Source: Tetrahymena elliotti 4EA (taxonomy: Eukaryota; Ciliophora; Oligohymenophorea; Hymenostomatida; Tetrahymenidae). Taken from it: 64,000 nucleotides of DNA. The position numbers and the translations under genes are program-made. Below the pieces are notes generated by a model, which saw only the letters and a list, made by a program, of their open reading frames with translations, had not been told where the DNA came from and did no database searches. This document shows, one piece after another, positions 1 through 12,657 of this stretch. Within the stretch, counting starts at the first letter, position 1. Every line of letters starts with the position of its first letter. The DNA lies in NCBI GenBank assembly GCA_000231825.2, contig JH720303.1:1512574-1576573 (forward strand), in the 5' to 3' direction.

Positions 1-1
1 T

Positions 2-3000
2 AACAAATGCATAGCACCTTATTAATTTAGTTTAATGAATAAATCATGTTAACCAAAAAATAAATGTCTGGCTGGATAATATTAGTAGTAGCCAGGGGTG
101 TGCAAACCTTGTGATGATGCATGTAATCCAGAAATAATATAATAATTTTATACTTTCTACATGTTTAAATTAGAAGGGGCGGGCATATTAAAAAAAAATA
201 ATTCTGGATTAATTTGTTTTCAAAAAAAAAAAATAGGTAAATCTTGTTTTGATTCAGGTGATAATTCTTGCTATGAGTGTAAACTAGGATTTTTCTTTAA
301 TCTTCAAAATGAATGTACTAAATGTGATTCTAGTTGCCTAACTTGCCATGAATTTTCATCAAACTGCAGATCTTGCCCTCCAAACCTTAATTTATTAGCA
401 AACAGATGTCTTAAAGATTGTGGTAAGGGATTTTATGCTGAAAATTAAATTTGTAAACCATGCCCTAATTAATGTGCTGAATGCCAGAGCCAAGTAAAAA
501 TTTAACTTACAAATCGAATTTGCGCAAACAATAAATTATTAAATAAATAAATTTAGAATAACTGTTCGGTTTGTTTCGATAATTCTCAATATAAATTAAT
601 TGATAATGTTTGCATATTGCGGTGTCCTAATTAGTAGTATGTTTAGATGACTGAAGAGGATTAGGAAAAGTGGTTAAAAAGGTAATACAATTTAATGCAA
701 TTAAGCACTCTGACATGCTTATAGTGTAGCTCAATTTGCTCTACCTGCGTTCTATAACCTAATAGATGCACAAGCTGCAAATAAGGATTTGTCCTATACA
801 AAAATAAATGTTTATAAAATTGCCCCCAAGGATATTACCAATAAATTGATGAAAACTAGCAACCAATTTGTTAGAAATGGTAACAATTATTTTCTAAAAT
901 CAATTTATTAAGACCCATATAAATAATTTAGTCCTTATCCTTGTCTTTAGTGTTAATCAAAAGATATTTGTCTTAGTTGCTAAAATGGGTTTTCTTTATG
1001 GTAAAATGGAGTCTGTGGTTATGATTATTAAGTAGTTGGGACATGCTCTTAGAATTAATATTAATTTCAATCCATTTGGTAAAAAATAATTTAAAATGAA
1101 ATTTACTTATTTAGAATGTTTTAATAAAAATAGCTTTGATTAGTGCCCTTAAGGATCATTAGTAATTGGAAAATTATGTCTATGCTAAAATGGCTGCAAA
1201 TAATGCAGTTATGATTCATTAACAAATTCAATTAATTGCACATAGTGCGTTTCTCCAAGCTAATATATTTATTAAGAATCGTGTGTTTCGAAGTAATAAT
1301 TAATTAATTTATTAACATGCTTTAGAAGTTATTTTTAATATTTTATAAATCTAGCTGTCCTCCTTTATCCTTTGTTTAAGATTCTCCAATTAAAGCTTGC
1401 ACAAATTTTTGTGGTGAAAATTAAGTCAGGTAGATTCTGTTGAGTGGTAGATTTTGCTCAAAAAGTTGTGATACAGACACATTTAATTCATAAGCAGGAG
1501 TATGCAATTAGATCTAATGTGAAAAAGGATAATATTTTGATAATCAAAAGTATCAAAATTAACTTAAAATAAAGTAAATTATATTTTTATTTTTTAAGTC
1601 TTCTGAATAATTTAAAATTATTAGTAACAATATCAAAAATTTTCTGCAGTTTTGTGTGCCTTGTCATGCTGCCTGCTTAACTTGCACTGGGCCTTCATGT
1701 ATACATTTTTAATTAATAAATAAGAGATAAAAATCAATTTTGTTTATTTTTCTAATAGAATATGAATGTATTTCTTGTAGATCTTAGATAATACTGGTTC
1801 CTGGACCTTAATTAGTGTGTCCTTTAAACTGCTTTGGTATGAGTTCAGGAGTTTAAATATTTACTTTACCTGATAGTAAAGTTAAGTAAATACAATGTAT
1901 TCAATGCTAACCAGGATATTAAATACAATAAAATATTAGCATCAACAATATTTAATAATTAGTATGTGTGAAAAGTATCTCTTGTTTAAAGGATGAGTAA
2001 AAGATATTAGTTGAATATAGCTAAGGTAATTATAAATTTGATTGTAGAAAATAAATTATATGTTCTCTTAATACAAAGCCTAATTATTTTACTGGAAAGT
2101 GTGATTTGATTTAGGGCTACTTCAACTTTTAGCTAGATATGGCTAAGTAGATCAATTAAAGGTTTTCATATCAAGATGCTCTTGGCTATTATTTTTAAAG
2201 CATAACCAATTTAATATTCACTGTGAATAATGTAAGCCTTAATGAAAACAAAATATGCTGTGATAAAGGTGTGCCAACACCTAAATTTGAAGGGAAAATT
2301 ATGCCTTAAAATTATTTAAATTATTAGTTTAATAATAAGCTCTCATTGGCTTTTTAATTAGATAAAATGAATTTTGAGACAACTTTAAATTTTTAGTTAC
2401 TTCAGATTATAAATGGCGCGTTTAATATCAGTCCTTTAAGTGGAAAGGCAGGACTTGATAATTTTACAATCAATATAAGCGATTTTCTCCTAGATGGCCT
2501 TGATTTTGATGACTATACTTTAAAATATTAAATATTTACTCAATACTTTTAAAATAACTGCGAAGATTACTAAAATATTACACTATTTTTGATAGATTAA
2601 AATTATTTAAAATAAATTCAAACTCCCCTTTCTCTATAATTTCAATTTAAATTCCCATACTCTTAGTGCAGTTAATAAACTAAAGTATATTTGTAAGTAT
2701 ATAATGACCTTGTATCGGCAATAACCTATACAGATATTAATTTAGATAATCCTATTTAATATTAATTTGAAATATCTCCTTTGCTCAACTATACAATAAA
2801 TTAACTAGATATTCCTCAAGATATTTCATAGTAGCATTGGCCTGGTATTGTTCTAGTACAAAAGCTCATTTTAAATAAAATAATTTAACCTGTTGATTTA
2901 GATGGAGATAATTCGTAAAACTTAAATTTGCAAAAAATATTATCAAACACTCCTTACTTTTAAATGAACTGTAAAAATACTTGCACAGCTGATGGAATCT

Positions 3001-5560
3001 GTTTGGGGGATTCTAAATCATACTTTTAACGTTGCTCTTGCAATGATAATTTTCTAGGAGAATCTTGCTAATGGAAAAAACAAGATTTAGAATATTTATA
3101 AAATCAATTTGACAATGTTCTTTTTAATTACATTTCTGAATTTGATATTATTCTCTAATCACCAAATTTTGATGATACAAGGTAAAAATATTTTTTTCAG
3201 AATTTTCGCTTATGAATTTAAATTTTCTTTTACACAAATAAATGCTAAATGTTAATTTTTCCAAGTCTTTCATTTGTTAAATTTAAATTTTAAAAATAGA
3301 TTCATTACAGCATTAAATTCTCTACATTACATAGCTAATTTTAGAGATTATTTTGATCAAGATAGATTGATAAATTTTATTTCAATAATAAATGAACCTT
3401 TTATTTATGGGTGTCTGTAGATTTATTAAAGTAAAGTGAGCTAGGATTTATTTATTGTTGCTAGCGAAATAGTTCTGAATATTTTTGATAAGGTATTTGA
3501 TCTATTTAAGAAATTAAAGTTTGAAAATTAATTTCTATCTCAATAGATTATTACTGATACCTAAAATATTTTGGATCTAATTAGGTAAAGCATAAGAATA
3601 AAAGATTCATATACTTACTAATTTTCTCAAACAAGTATCAGTGTATCTATTTATTACTAAGGAAAAAAATAGTAATTCTAGCAAATACTCAAGGCAAAGG
3701 ATTCATCATATCAACTTCAACTCAGTGATTAATTTATAAATCAATCTTCAAAAGATGAAATTTCAATTCAAGTTATAACCTATCCATTTATGAGAGAGTG
3801 TGAAATCAAAGATCCATAAAAGAAATTGATGATGCCTTCTTCAAAAGTTTTAGACATCAACATCTATAAAAGAATCAATAATCAAGATTACCCAATTAAT
3901 ATAAATTCACCAATAAATATTACCATCTCTACTTATGTAATTTTATTATTATTTCTTTTTAAAAAATATTAAACTAAATTTTAAATAGGCATATTTGTTC
4001 CAGATTTCAGCTGAATAATAAAATTAAATCTTTCTATCAGCTTGTGCATTCTAAGATAAGCCTTTCATAGAAGATGATAAATTCAAAATAGACAAGAGTT
4101 AGAATTCTTCAGACCTGCATTCCACTAGCTGCTAGTTGGTTTAACCTCAAAGGATTGCAGTTTTTTTTGGAAATAAATTTGAAAAGCCAGATGTAAAAAA
4201 AGATGAATCAAAAGATAAGACTGATGATGAAGATGATGACGATAATGATATAAAAATTAAAAAGCCAAAAGTAACATTTGATAAAAATATAAAATAAATT
4301 AAATAATTTCATTTAAAAAAATAAAAGTATGTACTAACCTTGATTAACTTTTTGATAATTTTAGGGATTTCTTCAATTATTTCTTGCATTGTATCAAAAG
4401 TAAAAAAACTTTCTGTAGCACAAATTAGTGATAGCTAAGTATCTGGATTAAACCAAGCAGAAAATAATTAAAAGGCAAATGATAATACAGTATCACCTTA
4501 GATCTAATAAAATCCTATTTTATAAGTTGGAGCCAACATTATTGTTGAAGGGGAGATATTTGAAGAAAATAGGTAATAAATACCGAAAAAAAGCAAATCT
4601 CCTGTTTTACCTATAACTATAGTAGAATTATTATAGCAAGAAGAAAAAAAATAAGAATCAAATGATATTTCTTAGATTCAGAATTAAAAAATTGAAATAA
4701 TTTTATCATAAGAAAATATTATGAAATCAGAAGAAAAAAACTAGGCTGACTTAAGATAATAATCTTTTATCAATTTAAATGCAAGTACATTTATATAAAA
4801 TTAAGAGAGATAATAAAAAAAGGCCAATAAAGATATAAATATAAATCAAATTTAAGAATAAAATGAAAAATAAACTGAAATTAATAATCTGCCAAAAGGA
4901 ATACCTCTCAGCAATCAGTAAATATAGAGAAGTATTATAGTAGAAGACAGGACATTTAATTAAATTAATGACAATAACAACAATAGCAGAAAGAGAAACA
5001 ATTTTTGTATATCAGATTACTATTCATTTAAATCTTTTTCTTAAAATTTGTAGAATACATCGGCAGCAGTTAGAGTATTTATCTTCTTTTAATAAATCGC
5101 GTTACTTGAATGGATGATAATGTCTTTCTTGCTAAAAGCTAACTTTTTAATTTCTTAACCAAAGTAAAAATAATTTGACACTAGTCCTTTCATTCTTATT
5201 TTACTTGAAGCAATATTACTAAAAAATGTGGTTCAGTATCTATTTCCTCTTTTTTATTATTTTTTATCTAAAATTGAAAAATATCTAAGAAAATCCAATT
5301 CTTTTTTCAAAAAAAGTTATGTGAAAGGATTTTATATACTCATTATCAACATTTTAATTGTATTAGCTATTCACAAAGCAGCTAAGAACTTTAAAAAAAG
5401 TTATGTAAACAATTTCTTGATCTTACTATTTATTACTATTCCTATTGATATGATACTTTTGGAATTGATTTACTTCTGGATATAGAAAAGATTAAAAAAT
5501 TCCAAATTAATTGAAAATGCACTCATTATCAAAAATTACAATTTCAAATTTGAGAGTTGA
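2..5560 (+). CDS. Cysteine-rich (furin-like repeat) REJ/GPS-type transmembrane protein, 5' partial
   Basis: Open from the first base of the window, so the start lies upstream. Reading TAA/TAG as Gln, positions 2 to about 1850 are dense in CxxC motifs spaced like furin-like or growth-factor-receptor repeats (for example CKPCDDAC, CSSICSTC), broken by short introns such as the one starting near 880. Around 2410-2530 is a REJ-like stretch (ISPLSGKAG followed by an acidic YTLKYQIF segment), as in polycystin-1 and sperm REJ proteins. Near 2960-3070 is an EGF-like CTADGICLG...CSCNDNFLG module. A GPS-like end (STSCQLVQPQRIAVFF) lies near 4110-4170. It is followed by a hydrophobic helix at about 4330-4400, a long Gln/Asn-rich acidic loop and three or four more helices (5100-5490). 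The stop is TGA at 5558-5560. It is probably a surface receptor or channel-like protein; the ligand cannot be inferred. An alternative is one of the large ciliate cysteine-rich membrane families without true REJ function. Confidence 0.75.
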
Positions 5561-6400
5561 AAGGAGTAAGTAATGAATTAAATTAGATCCTTCTAAATTA
5601 ATTATAAAGAAAAATTGAAATCTATTAAAATAGATTTCTAAAAGTCTCACAAATTTAAATTGATTTATTCTCTAAATAAATATCAATAAAAATATTTGCT
5701 TAATAAAATTCATAAAAAATCTTTTTCATTTTTTCAACTTAATCACTTCCTCAAACCTACTTAACCTTAAAAATTTCCTAAAAAACCTTAAATATTAAAT
5801 TTTGTGTTATATTCTCCTTACATATTCTATATTATTTTAAAACAATTCTTATCAAGATGTTTTTAATAACCAATTTTATCTTCTAAAAATGTAAATATTT
5901 CTATCATTTTTAATTTACTTTAATATTTTAGAAATTAACCAATTAAGAATTTTATCTATTTTGAGAAAAATACTAGTTTAATTAATTGTTTCTTTATGAA
6001 AAATTTCTAGTTTTATAATTTAACTTACCTTATAATTTTCATGTTTTTGTGTATGTCATCCTATTTTAGAAAATTTTATGATATTGATAAAGAAAGAATT
6101 TTTACATTTTAAGCACAGAAATGATTAAAAAATAAAAATATTAATATATTTTCAATTATTAAATATTTGTTAGTTTTCCTTTTCTTTATTTTATTTCGTG
6201 AATAATTTTGATTTCTGTTAGGTATTTTATTTTTTAAGTTATATTATGATAAGAAAAGAGAACTATATTTAGGTATTTATGAAAATTCGAAAGTACAAAA
6301 GATTTTAAAATGAAGTTAAGAGTAAAGTGGGAATGGTTAAAGCTTGAAATATAAAAAATATATTTACATTTTAATTATAAATTAGGTAATAATTTTTAAA
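5561..6400. other. Convergent intergenic spacer
   Basis: AT-rich sequence between the 3' ends of the receptor gene (+) and the coiled-coil gene (-). No coding frame or structured element was recognised. Confidence 0.6.
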
Positions 6401-8288
6401 TCATATCTTTTATTATTGTGATAATTATTATATTGTGTTGCTTTATTGATAAATAGAAGAATATGTACAATTATTTGCAAAATTTTCATTTGTTGATCTA
6501 TTTTATATGTCTTGATTGAGATAATCAGAGTATTCTTGACTTATGTTAGAAAGTCTAGATCCATCATTATTATTATTATATTACTACCTTTCACCTCCTT
6601 ATTTATTTATAGAACCTCTAAGTTTATTTATTCCATAGCTCTTGCTCCTTTTATTTTATTAGGCTGAAGACGGATTACCAAGGGCTGAATTCTGACCTTC
6701 TCTATTAGTTATTCCAATTAAAGCATTATTGTAAGAATTATTTATTGAACTATTAGTAGAAGGATGGTGACTGTAAAGTGTTTTATTTGCTTCGTTTCTA
6801 TGTTTTTACGTAATTATTTTCATATCTAAGATAAAATTTTTAATTTAATCTTACCTTGATCTTGATCTAATATTATATATAGTTGATAAGTCTTTTACTT
6901 TAGTGATATGAGGGCCACTTCCATTGCCATTTGTACTATCTAATGTATAACAAAGTTATAAGATAAATATTAATTAAAAATATGATGTGTGTTATTTATT
7001 ACCTTAGTGAGGTAAAGAAAGAGGATAAGAATTTTATGTATTTGAAATGTTTTTGATTTCCTTTAAATTATTTCCAAAATTGGAATTATTATTTTCCATT
7101 AATTCTATTTTTACTTTGAGGTAGTCACTATTTTTATTATTACTCATATTTGTGATATTTAAACTGTTATTCGGGAGTTAAGGAGTACGTGTTTTTCTTA
7201 CGTTTTTAAGAGGAGATGGCTATACCATAGTTAAAGGTGGTGTTTACCTATTTGACTATTTAAAAATATTTATATAAGAAACATGATCAGATTAAGTTAC
7301 TTTATATTCTTTATTAATAGTATTTTCGCTAAACAAAGCTTAAGTTTAAAGATGTTGGGAATTAGTGTTATTTAAACTTATTGAAGTATTATTCGAATTA
7401 TTATCTTTTCTTCTATTTTCCTATCAATTATTTTTTTAATGAATTCAATCGAGTTATTTTAAATCTAAATACAATCAAAAATTTCCTTATTCATTTTTTG
7501 GGGTTCATGTCAAAATTATTAAAAAATTATATGACATAATAAAACTAAACAATAATTAACCTAAAAGTTAGCTAAAAAGTATCAGTAGAAATAATTTTAT
7601 TGAACAAATTTTGTTGAAAATGCAAAAATTGTAATTTCATTATGTAATAAAAACTCAGATATTTAATTTATTAACTAGCTTTTTAATTAATAGTGACGAA
7701 ATTATAGGCTAGTGAGTGTAAGAAATTATAACGTTATCAATGCAAAGTAAAGAATTAATTAAAATACTTGATTCATTTTTTCTAAAACCTTCACTCTTTC
7801 TTGTAAAAGAGCATAATTGGCTAGCTTTGATGAGTTTTCTTAATCAGATTATTCATACATTTTTAGTTTTTAAGTCAGTTTTTCTACTTCTTGTTTATAC
7901 TTTTATGATTATTCATTTAACACTTGATTATCTTTTTTAATTTATAGCAACATCGCTTTACTACTATCTAACAATTCATTTCTTGCAGATTCAGATTCAT
8001 CTATTTTTTATTGCTGAGACTCAGAATACAATTTAAGTTATTACTCAATCTAATTTAATAATAAGCAATAATAAATATAAAGAAATCCTACATTAATCTT
8101 CAATAAAATTGTTTAAGTTTTTTTAATTATGTTTAGCTAACTCCAACTTAAATTGAATGTTTTAATTTTATATTTATTGATGGTAAATGCTAACTAATTT
8201 TATATATATTTTTTACTCTAATATGGCGTCTAATGTCACTTTCATTTTTTTATAACATTTTTTCTAGACCTTCATATTCTGTATTCAT
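6401..8288 (-). CDS. Coiled-coil protein with Asn/Ser-rich tail
   Basis: Start codon ATG at 8288 (MNTEYEGLEKMLQKNES). A charged, heptad-like coiled coil follows (about 8050-7770; LLQIKKDNQVLNEQSQKYKQ), and then a low-complexity tail rich in Asn, Ser and Gln (about 7425-6401). The exon chain is phase-consistent: the first exon joins IEQQLKLYSES, the coil exon ends KMNQ, and the next exon begins ENRRKDNNSNN after a long intron of about 340 bases. Two further introns are clear at 6940-7002 and 6798-6854. Stop TGA is at 6401-6403. No family was recognised. The composition suggests a structural or scaffold protein. The 5' joins are less certain than the tail, because several alternative splice sites exist in the AT-rich introns. 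Confidence 0.65.
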
Positions 8289-8445
8289 TTACCTATTACA
8301 TTTGATTTGTATTAATAACGTGATGATTGCTTTAAAAAAGGTCCTTAGGAATGAATGTTTGTTATCCACTTACTAATATTTCAATATAAGATAAGGAAAA
8401 CTATTTAATAAGCCTTATATTTAACAAATAGATAGATACAAACAA

Positions 8446-8937
8446 TCAAAAAAGACCTTTATTTATTTTCTAAAACATTTACTTGAGCATTTCATTTAGC
8501 GATTAAATAAACGCATCAAAAGTTTATGCCAGTCTTTATCCAAGATTATTACTTTGACTAATACCTATTTCATCTATCTTAGCCTTGAACTATTCTTTAT
8601 TATCTTAGGTCAAAATCTTTTCTCCATTATTTTGTATCTACACATAAATTATAATTTTATCAAATATGAGAGAATGTTAAATGGCAATATTTTGTCAAAT
8701 GTAATATTTAAGTAATTGAATTAACTTTTTCCAAGACATCCTAACATATCTACTCTAACATTATATTTATGTCTCTCAATAAGACTGTTCAAAATGGTTA
8801 CTTTGGAGCTAAAAGGAGCCTATATTTATTCCTTTATGATTTCTTAAAGAATACCTTACTTATTAAATACCTATATTAGTTTAACTTATTTTGTTTTTTT
8901 GTTATTTTGTGATATTGCTTTGTTAATTAACAAACAT
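8446..8937 (-). CDS. Small helical hypothetical protein
   Basis: A three-exon reading keeps one frame throughout. Exon 1 starts at ATG 8937 (MFVNQQSNITKQQKNK). An intron of about 100 bases begins GTATTT and ends GAGAG. Exon 2 encodes NIMLEQICQDVLEK. A second intron (GTTAAT to GTGTAG) is followed by exon 3, which runs from IQNNGEKILTQDNKEQF to GLF and stops at TGA 8446-8448. The product is about 110-120 residues, amphipathic and probably all alpha-helical, with no signal peptide or membrane segment. No family is recognised. The first two introns have weaker-than-usual borders and an overlapping alternative frame is also open, so the 5' half is tentative. Confidence 0.5.
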
Positions 8938-9627
8938 ATGAATCTCGTTATCCCAAAATATGCCATGAAAGATTAAATACATTAAATTATTATTTTTTTG
9001 ATTGATTGATAGTTAATGTTAATTTCATAATAATATTAACAAATGTAAATCTCAATTATTTTTTGATCAATTTATCAAAATTTACTTGGCTATTAATCAA
9101 TCATAATCTTAACTCTCCAACTGATCTAGCTAGCATTCACAATCTGCAGATACGATTATTGTATGCTATTTTTAAAAATATATCAATACAATAAGCTATT
9201 TAATTTTCTCTTTTCATTTTGGTTTTCTTGTTTCATATTATAAATTTGAATAATTATTATAAAATTTAATTTATTTTATTTTTAATAATGATCAAAATAA
9301 ATTTCTAACTTTCAAAATAAGATTTGAAATTGTTAATTTTAATACTTTCATTTGTAATTAGGGTTTTGATTTGATTGAGTAAGGAATTAATTAATTGATA
9401 AATTGATATTTTTTTTATTTCTCATTAAAAATTTATTTTTATGCTCATAAATTAAAATTAGTCTTTGTTTGAAACTTACTATCTTTATAAATATAAAATA
9501 ACAAACGCATATTGATAAAAAATATAACTTATTGAGTCCAAAAATACATTTCAACATCTTAGTTTAATTTCAATAAATCAAAAAACTCCTTTTTGTTTAA
9601 GATAAATGAGCCGAAGTAATTAACACT
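8938..9627. other. Intergenic region upstream of 8446-8937 gene
   Basis: AT-rich spacer between two minus-strand genes. A 62-codon open stretch at 9006-9194 on the plus strand has no coding character and is ignored. No defined promoter motif was recognised. Confidence 0.55.
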
Positions 9628-11938
9628 TCAATTTTATATGTCTAAATTTTGCATATGATTAGTAGTTTGCTCAGGCTTGTAAACATATTTAGGTACTTAT
9701 TTAACTTCCTACTGTTACTACTACTATAGTTGTTGCTGTTATTGCTATTATCCACTTTAATACTCCTTTTAAATTTGTTCTTACATTTTATTAGGATCAA
9801 GCAAATTTTCTTAAAATATTTCTAGTGCTTATTATCCAAATAAGTAAACATAATTCTTTTCAGCGAGTTATAAATCTGCTTTAATGTCTTCTGCTCTTTG
9901 AGGATAATTTAGAATAGCTAATCTAGCATTAGTCATACCCATTTCCATTTAAAGCTTAGCCTTCTATGCCTATTCTGGATTATTTTCAAACATTTTCTTT
10001 TGAATTTCCATTTATTTAATCATATATTCTTCTCTCTCCTTTCTCATTTTTTCAACGATTTCATTTTTTTGTCTTTCTAAATCTTCTTTAGTGATTTCAC
10101 CTCTCATCATTTTCTATTCATTAATTCTAAGCAGTTGTTAAGCCTAAAATTAGTTATTTCCAAGAGTTCTTTATTTATGTTATCTAAACTTTTTCTTCAT
10201 TTCCTCTATAGCCATCACTCTGAGGGGGCTGTTAGCAATATCGACTACAGTGAAAAATTTCTTGGAAAGCCAATTGATGTATTTATCAGGGAGAGGCTTG
10301 TCCTTACCAATTTCATCAAATTCGTCTTTATCTTCATTATTTTTCTTCTCCTCTTCTTATTCTTCATCACTATCGTCATTTGTTTAATCTTACTTAGTAA
10401 TTATTCTTGATTTTTCTTCTTCAGATACTTATGAATATTGCTTAGCTTCAGACTATGGTAAAGGTATACTCTTATAAGTAGTGATAACTAAAAAGAATTC
10501 TCTTAAATTACCAAAAACACCCTATTTACAAATAACAATTGTAGATAAATTTACTAAACAAAATAATTACCTTGTTAAAAGGATTAAAGAATTCTCCCTA
10601 TAAATTTTTCCACAAATAAGGTAACCTTCTAGCATCATTTATCTCCTTATAAGTCAAATTGGTCAAAATCTATTTTTTAATTTCAATTAAAATAAACTCT
10701 AATTCATAAAAATATTTACATTAGCTGTGTGTTATCCTGATAGGAGAGCATAGTAAATAAAGATTCTTAAGTTAAACAACAAAGGAATTAAGCCAACTTT
10801 TTTACCTTAGATAGTACGATTAGCACTCATGAAGAAAAATCTAATTTTTGAATTTTGAAATTGGCTCATTAAATATTTATTTAGCAAAAAATAAGGTTTA
10901 CTAAATTCCAAATAGGATTGACATTCCAACTATAAAAAAATAGTAATAAGGGTGGTTTCCTGCTCCAATACACTTATTAAAGACGCTTGAGTGATACTCT
11001 GTTTTTGCAGTACATCTTTAGCAATTTAAAAAATTTTAGAGATCAATTAGAAGGATTTTAATAAATTAGTTTTGAATAGAAAGTCTAGTTACTTTTGGCA
11101 AATAGCACAGTGGAAAGATCTTGCAACTTTAGGAGTTTCGCATGGTCCACAGAAGATTTTATCATTATTTTTCAATTCAATCTTAGTTTAAATTGCACGC
11201 TAAAAATCTTCTTTATCTTCCTTTCTATCAAAATATCCTGGGCTAATCAAGTAAGTGAGTAAATAAGTAAAACCTACGAATCCAGCTAAAATAAGGTGAT
11301 AAGTCTAATTTTATTTTTAAATGTTGATGGTTAAATTTTTTTCTGCATTTTTAAATTACTAAAAATTCTTCAGTATCTTCTTTAATAATAGCAAAATCTC
11401 TAAATGCACTAACTAAATAAGAGATTAATAAGCAGAAAGCTATTGGATAACCTATATTTTTTAAGTATAATTTAAGCTTTTTAACTTTAATGGTTTTGAT
11501 TAATAATTTTTTACCTGCAAGCTAAGAAATTGGTCTTGGTAAGCATTTTAAAAAGCTTTAACATTGCATAATAACTCCGTCAATGGGTTCTGTTAGCTAT
11601 CTTACAAAACCTTTATACCCATTATGGAGAGGACTAAAGAGTGGGACCATCTTCAATAACCCCATGCATAAGGTACATTCAAATAGATCATAGAAAAAGA
11701 ATGCTTTTTTTTCTCCACAAAGACCTTAAGCAAAATATTTTAGCATCATTTTCGAAGCTTTTGCCCTAATACCTAATTCTATTAATTCTTAAAAATTGTT
11801 TAATTAAGAAAATTAAAAGTTAAATAATAATGTCTTTTAAAATTTAATAGCAATAATATCCAGGATACAATTAAAACAAAATGAGAATTAATTACCACAG
11901 ATCAGCAGATTTAAATGAATTTGATCGAAATTAATCAT
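9628..11938 (-). CDS. DHHC-family palmitoyltransferase-like protein with degenerate catalytic motif (EYHS)
   Basis: Multi-exon gene of roughly 550-600 residues, start ATG 11938, stop TGA 9628-9630. Membrane helices (FCLLISYLVSAF near 11430; FVGFTYLLTYLISPGYF near 11280) are followed by the cysteine-rich zinc-binding core of the DHHC family (CGPCETPKVARSFHC, then CAICQKC) at about 11070-11150. The next exon (about 10960-11026) continues TAKTEYHSSVFNKCIGAGNH, aligning with the canonical segment DHHCPW..NC(I/V)G..N. Here DHHC is replaced by EYHS and the nucleophilic Cys by Ser. After the last helix comes the typical family segment RRLPYLWKNLQG...NPFNKGVFGN (about 10500-10640). The C terminus adds an acidic stretch, a Lys/Glu-rich coiled coil and a Gln run (9709-9753). 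Family membership is clear; loss of acyltransferase activity is inferred from the missing Cys. It may be a regulatory or scaffold pseudoenzyme. Confidence 0.85.
9709..9753 (-). repeat. Polyglutamine-coding repeat
   Basis: A run of TAA, TAG, CAA and CAG codons on the minus strand, all read as Gln in this code, interrupted by one Leu. It lies near the C terminus of the DHHC-like protein. The mixed codons mean it is not a pure slippage-prone triplet tract. Confidence 0.8.
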
Positions 11939-12657
11939 ATTTCGAAAGGATAGTTAAGACTAAAAATTAACATAGATTAGCAAATTTATAAAAATATTAT
12001 TTCAGAAAAAAAAACAGTCAAAAAATAGAAATAAACTTTAAAACTAATTTAGTTCTAAAATTTTCGAAACCTATTAGCTTTCTAAACAAAAAATTTCAAC
12101 CATGAGAATGTAAAAAAATTAATTTTATTGACAATAATTAAATCCATAAACATTTTATTTTAATTATCTAACAAAGCGAAAACCCATAAATAAATTAATT
12201 CGAGAAGAAAATATGCTTAAACAATATTTAACCCTTTAAAAAATCAATAAAGATTTATGAGTTTACCATTTTGAATATTTTATTTTTTATTGATTTTTAA
12301 AACTTTTTATTAAAGTAAGCTGTTGAATAGAGGGAATAAAAAAATTTTGATTTTCTTTTTATTTTTAAAAATTGATTTAAAATGAAAAATTATTCTAAAT
12401 TTTATTAAACTATCACTAAATTTTGCAATCTATAAAAAAATCGTCACATCACCTATAAAAGATATTATATTAAACAAAATAAACAAAAAAATAGTTTAAA
12501 ACACTAATGATAAATTTAATGTAAGATAATTTTAAAAAAACAAAAATAAATAAATCTTAATATAATTTTCAAAAATTAAAAGCGAACTAAGCATTTTTTA
12601 AAAGAATTAAATTAAAATATCCTTAAATCGATGCTTTTTTATTTAGTATGTGGTGTG
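11939..12657. other. Intergenic spacer
   Basis: AT-rich region between the start of the DHHC-like gene and the 3' end of the next minus-strand gene. It contains long A and T runs but no coding frame or structured element that I can support. Confidence 0.55.

Noticed and set aside
6401..8288. Apparent one-base frameshifts in A runs of the coiled-coil gene
   Set aside because: Longer introns with correct borders give a phase-consistent exon chain, so no sequence error or pseudogene needs to be assumed. The same holds for the gene at 27186-28142.
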